Assembly (NCBI GenBank): GCA_021818045.1
Contig: JAKAFF010000046.1
Coordinates: 1 to 8,970 of the forward strand
Length of the DNA: 8,970 nt
Origin: a bacterium
GTDB taxonomy: Bacteria; Chlamydiota; Chlamydiia; Chlamydiales; SM23-39
Reading direction: 5' to 3'
Part shown: positions 6,292 through 8,970 of the stretch, one piece after another
Layout of the letters: each line of letters opens with the position of its first letter
Numbering within the stretch: the first letter of the stretch is position 1
Notes under the pieces: model-generated
What the model was told of the DNA's origin: nothing
The model's database searches: none
The model's input: only the letters and a program-made list of their open reading frames with translations
Made by a program: the position numbers and the translations under genes

Positions 6292-7727
6292 CATCCAAAC
6301 GGCTTGCTTTAGAAGAAATTGCACGCGACGCCCTCATCCAACGAGGCTTTCTCCCAGAATTCCCCAAAAACGCTTTAGAACAACTAGAGAGTATCCACAC
6401 TCCTGCCCAAGAGCACAAAGAGGTCAAGGATTTGCGCCACTTCCTCTGGATTTCGATTGATAATGAAGACTCTAAAGATTTAGATCAGCTCACTTACGCA
6501 GAAGCGAATCGGCTATACGTTGCGATTGCAGATGTCGATGCCGTTGTGAAAAAAGGGACCCCCATCGATGCATTTGCTGCACACAATACCACATCGATTT
6601 ACACACCGACCAAAGTCTTTCCCATGCTGCCATTGAAGCTCTCCAACAACCTCACCTCTCTCAACGAGCACTGCGATCGCTGCGCAATCGTCATTGAAGT
6701 ATCTATTGCAGAGGATGGGAAGTTTGATCTTGCAGCTATTTATCACGCTTTAGTGCACAACAAAGCCAAACTCAACTACCCTTGCGTCGGCGCCTGGCTA
6801 GAACATGCGATTTGTAAAAAACCGATCCCCTCTATCGCAGGGCTGCATGAACAGCTCGCACTGCAAGACCGCCTTGCGCAAAAAATTCAAGAATACCGCA
6901 ACCGACAAGGAGCTCTTGAATTTGCGGAAATGCAGCTGCAGCCCATCTTAGTCAACGGCATTCCTGTAAGTCTCGAACAACAAGAGCGCAATCGGGCCCA
7001 TAAGCTCATCGAAAATAGTATGATTGCTGCGAACGTTGCGGTCACTTGTTATTTAAAACAGGCACATCACGCAACACTACGCCGCGTTGTCAAAACGCCC
7101 AAACGGTGGGATCGCATCCTCGCCATCGCAAAAAATGTGGGAGAAACTCTTCCCACACAACCCGAGCCTAAAGCGCTGCGCCAATTTCTGCTAAAGCAAC
7201 AAAAAGAGGCGCCGCTCCAATTCCCCGACCTTTCTTTGGCTATCATTAAGCTATTAGGCAGGGGCGAATACGTCCTGGGGATCCCCGGGAAACCATCTCC
7301 TGGCCATTTCGATTTAGCAGAGCACGAATACACCCATGCCACAGCGCCTAATCGACGCTTCCCCGATCTCATTATGCAAAGACTTCTCAAGTGCGCCTTA
7401 TTGCAAAGACAAGCGATCTATACAAATGAAGAGCTTGCGCAACTGGCTTTCCACTGCACAGAAAAAGAAGATGACGCAAGCAAAATCGAGCGGCAACTCA
7501 CCAAATGTGCAGCAGCTTTTGTTCTGCAAAAAGAATTAGGCCGCGAGTTCCAAGCCATGGTCACAGGAGTAACTCCGAGAGGCACCTGGGTTAGACTACA
7601 GACACCTCCTGTTGAGGGGAAACTCATTAAAAGCCAACAGGGCCTGGATGTAGGCGATTTCATCAAGGTCAAACTTGTCCATGTAGACGTGCGCCATGGA
7701 CACATCGATTTTACGCGGCTCTCTTAG
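6288..7727 (+). CDS. RNase II-family (RNB domain plus S1) exoribonuclease-like protein, short form
   Basis: This 479-residue protein likely degrades RNA 3'-5'. The RNB domain begins almost at once: 'SIDNEDSKDLDQLTY' (56-70) is the metal site, with D58, D64 and D66 matching E. coli RNase II D201, D207 and D209, but Q67 where E. coli has D210. 'VAIADVDAVVKKGTPIDAFA' and 'TSIYTPTKVFPMLP' follow the RNB plan, and 'TAPNRRFPDLIMQRLL' (352-367) holds R356, matching the catalytic Arg500. 'KIERQLTKC' retains the Glu equivalent to E542. A C-terminal S1-like RNA-binding domain starts near F421 ('FQAMVTGVTPRGTWVRL'). The N-terminal cold-shock domains of RNase II (644 aa) and RNase R (813 aa) are absent. 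I recall DLDQ-type RNB proteins in other bacterial phyla, so the Gln may mark a subfamily and not a defect. The gene is coupled to the AsmA-like gene by an ATGA overlap and ends the operon. Confidence 0.88.
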   Translation: MTSKRLALEEIARDALIQRGFLPEFPKNALEQLESIHTPAQEHKEVKDLRHFLWISIDNEDSKDLDQLTYAEANRLYVAIADVDAVVKKGTPIDAFAAHNTTSIYTPTKVFPMLPLKLSNNLTSLNEHCDRCAIVIEVSIAEDGKFDLAAIYHALVHNKAKLNYPCVGAWLEHAICKKPIPSIAGLHEQLALQDRLAQKIQEYRNRQGALEFAEMQLQPILVNGIPVSLEQQERNRAHKLIENSMIAANVAVTCYLKQAHHATLRRVVKTPKRWDRILAIAKNVGETLPTQPEPKALRQFLLKQQKEAPLQFPDLSLAIIKLLGRGEYVLGIPGKPSPGHFDLAEHEYTHATAPNRRFPDLIMQRLLKCALLQRQAIYTNEELAQLAFHCTEKEDDASKIERQLTKCAAAFVLQKELGREFQAMVTGVTPRGTWVRLQTPPVEGKLIKSQQGLDVGDFIKVKLVHVDVRHGHIDFTRLS

Positions 7728-8970
7728 AGGGGGCAAGTTGTTTCGGGAAGCGTTTCGTGTGGACGTAATGTTGCTATGTGCTCTGATACAAATGCGTAAG
7801 CTCGCTGCGCTGTCCAACGCCGACCTGGATTCGGATGACACATCCCCTCTAATAATGTCTGCAACGCCGGACTATCTTCGAACTGATGATGGTCCCACCA
7901 TCTAGGATTTTCATACGTAACTGCCCGCTCAACAGAGCTCTCGGGCACAACCAATAGATGGCCATGAACTGCCCCTATGACAAAGGCTCCTTGAAATTGG
8001 TTGCTTTGCGTAGTAACTGACGCTTTAAAAGCTGCAATATATTGTTCCACACTCTCTTTTGTAGGGATCACTTCTGGATCAAAAATCCCCGGGAAATATC
8101 CAGCCAAATAGAATCCCTTTTGCAAGTCATGGGGGCACATCTCTAATTGATCTAGACAAAACCTCAATCGCTCTTCAGAAATGGATGTTCCCGGCAACAT
8201 AAATTCTTGCCCCTTGACGATTGCAGCTACTGTCTCTGGCGCTGTATATCGATACAAATCCAAATTCACTGATAAATCTGGATCTTCATTCGCTGCCATA
8301 GCTAAGTCAAAATTGACCAACCTCAATGACCAAGGGTTCATCTGTTCTACTACAAAATGAGAGCTTTGTATCGACCTATGCACAATTGTGCGATCTTCTA
8401 AAGCTCGTAAAAGACGCAAAATTTCAAGGGTCAGTTCCCACCTTTGCAGCGTTGTCAGCAAGCTAGTTGACAACACGTTTTGTAAAGTCCCATGCGCAGA
8501 ATTGGCCCTGATAAAATGAAATTTTCGTCTTCCTTTTTCGAAAAGAGAAAATACAGCAATGGGCATGAGCACAACAGATGGATCCAAATCTTTCATAATA
8601 CGCGCAGCGCGCAAGGTCGCAACCCCTAATCCCTGATTCCTACAGCAAATGTCTAAATAAGCTCGGCCCTCGGTAAGTAACAAAACTTGTTTGGCTTGCT
8701 TTAGCCTATCTTGGACGCCCCCATCACCTTTTTTTAAACTAGTGAGCACAAAAACTTTCAACTGACCATCTAATCCAGGAGCGAGGACTACGGATCTAGG
8801 GAACTCCTTATTGCCCTTTATTTTCAAATTCCACCTGGCCCCGGTCGATTGAATGCGATTGAATGCTGAAGATATGCGCTGAAATAAGTGAGCAATCTTT
8901 GTAGAATCTATAGTAGCAATACGAGTATGCCTCTGCAAAAAGGATACAACCGCATCGCTTTGTGCAACAG
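7724..8970 (-). CDS. protein-kinase-like protein lacking catalytic residues (pseudokinase), 5' end outside window
   Basis: The - strand frame is open from the window edge to a TAA at 7726-7724. The only in-window start near the edge is TTG at 8938, but at least 10 open codons precede it, so I treat the gene as 5'-partial. Numbering from 8938, a kinase C-lobe is recognisable: 'WELTLEILRLLRALEDRTIVHRSIQSSHFVV' (split over 167-197) is the helix E and catalytic-loop region, 'LRLVNFDLAMA' (205-215) the DFG region, 'YTAPE' (231-235) the APE motif, and 'NPGRRWTAQRAYAFV' (370-384) the subdomain XI Arg region. HRD is HRS (S189), the loop Lys and Asn are Q191 and H194, DFG is NFD (209-211), and no VAIK-type Lys is evident near 'KVFVLTS' (61-67). 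Catalysis is therefore improbable. A binding, scaffold or secreted-effector role is speculation. No signal peptide or membrane segment is visible. Confidence 0.72.
   Translation of the reverse strand, partial: VAQSDAVVSFLQRHTRIATIDSTKIAHLFQRISSAFNRIQSTGARWNLKIKGNKEFPRSVVLAPGLDGQLKVFVLTSLKKGDGGVQDRLKQAKQVLLLTEGRAYLDICCRNQGLGVATLRAARIMKDLDPSVVLMPIAVFSLFEKGRRKFHFIRANSAHGTLQNVLSTSLLTTLQRWELTLEILRLLRALEDRTIVHRSIQSSHFVVEQMNPWSLRLVNFDLAMAANEDPDLSVNLDLYRYTAPETVAAIVKGQEFMLPGTSISEERLRFCLDQLEMCPHDLQKGFYLAGYFPGIFDPEVIPTKESVEQYIAAFKASVTTQSNQFQGAFVIGAVHGHLLVVPESSVERAVTYENPRWWDHHQFEDSPALQTLLEGMCHPNPGRRWTAQRAYAFVSEHIATLRPHETLPETTCPL

Noticed and set aside
7277..7286. Perfect palindrome GGGGATCCCC inside the RNB gene
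   Set aside because: Ten bases with no spacer loop, fully explained by coding for Gly-Ile-Pro; no nearby site or second copy gives it a role.
7718..7732. Possible bidirectional terminator CTC-TTA-GAG at the convergent stops
   Set aside because: The stem is only 3-4 bp with one wobble extension and no U run on either strand, too weak to call.

Overview
The window looks like a chromosomal stretch from a bacterium. My best guess is an environmental chlamydia (Parachlamydia/Waddlia-like), held with moderate confidence. The reasons are the product style (a GadC/YjeM-type amino-acid antiporter, a small two-helix membrane protein, a kinase-like protein without catalytic residues, a LicD/fukutin-type transferase), the mid-range base composition, and a persistent C-over-G excess on the + strand. 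No rRNA, tRNA, mobile element, CRISPR array or phage gene was seen. Coding is almost continuous, and no intergenic gap exceeds about 60 bases.

Layout. Bases 1-350 hold the 3' end of a LicD/fukutin-like gene. A good sigma70-type promoter then precedes an APC-superfamily antiporter (380-1771). A second promoter and a clear Shine-Dalgarno (SD) sequence precede a 129-aa membrane protein of unknown function (1830-2219). From 2243 to 7727 five genes run head to tail with gaps of 1 base or overlaps of 4 to 25 bases, which looks like one operon: a SAM methyltransferase, glmS (glucosamine-6-P synthase), a Nudix ADP-ribose-pyrophosphatase-like hydrolase, a secreted or membrane-anchored protein with an AsmA-like C-terminus, and a short RNase II-family (RNB-S1) protein. 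On the - strand, 7724-8970 holds most of a protein-kinase-like gene whose catalytic motifs are all replaced (pseudokinase). Its 5' end lies outside the window, and its stop codon overlaps the stop of the RNB gene.

How they fit together. GlmS feeds UDP-GlcNAc synthesis for cell-envelope glycans, and the AsmA-like protein probably acts in the envelope. The Nudix and RNB proteins are housekeeping-type nucleotide and RNA turnover enzymes, and the methyltransferase has no evident substrate. The grouping may reflect shared transcription more than a single pathway.

Points worth a second look: two promoters whose -10 boxes lie 7-8 bases before SD-less start codons (possible leaderless mRNAs); a perfect hairpin inside glmS that pairs an SD with an anti-SD-like sequence exactly at the glutaminase/isomerase boundary; a perfect hairpin covering the start region of the AsmA-like gene; the degenerate kinase; and the Asp-to-Gln change in the RNB active site. 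I saw no convincing new multi-gene defence or metabolic system.
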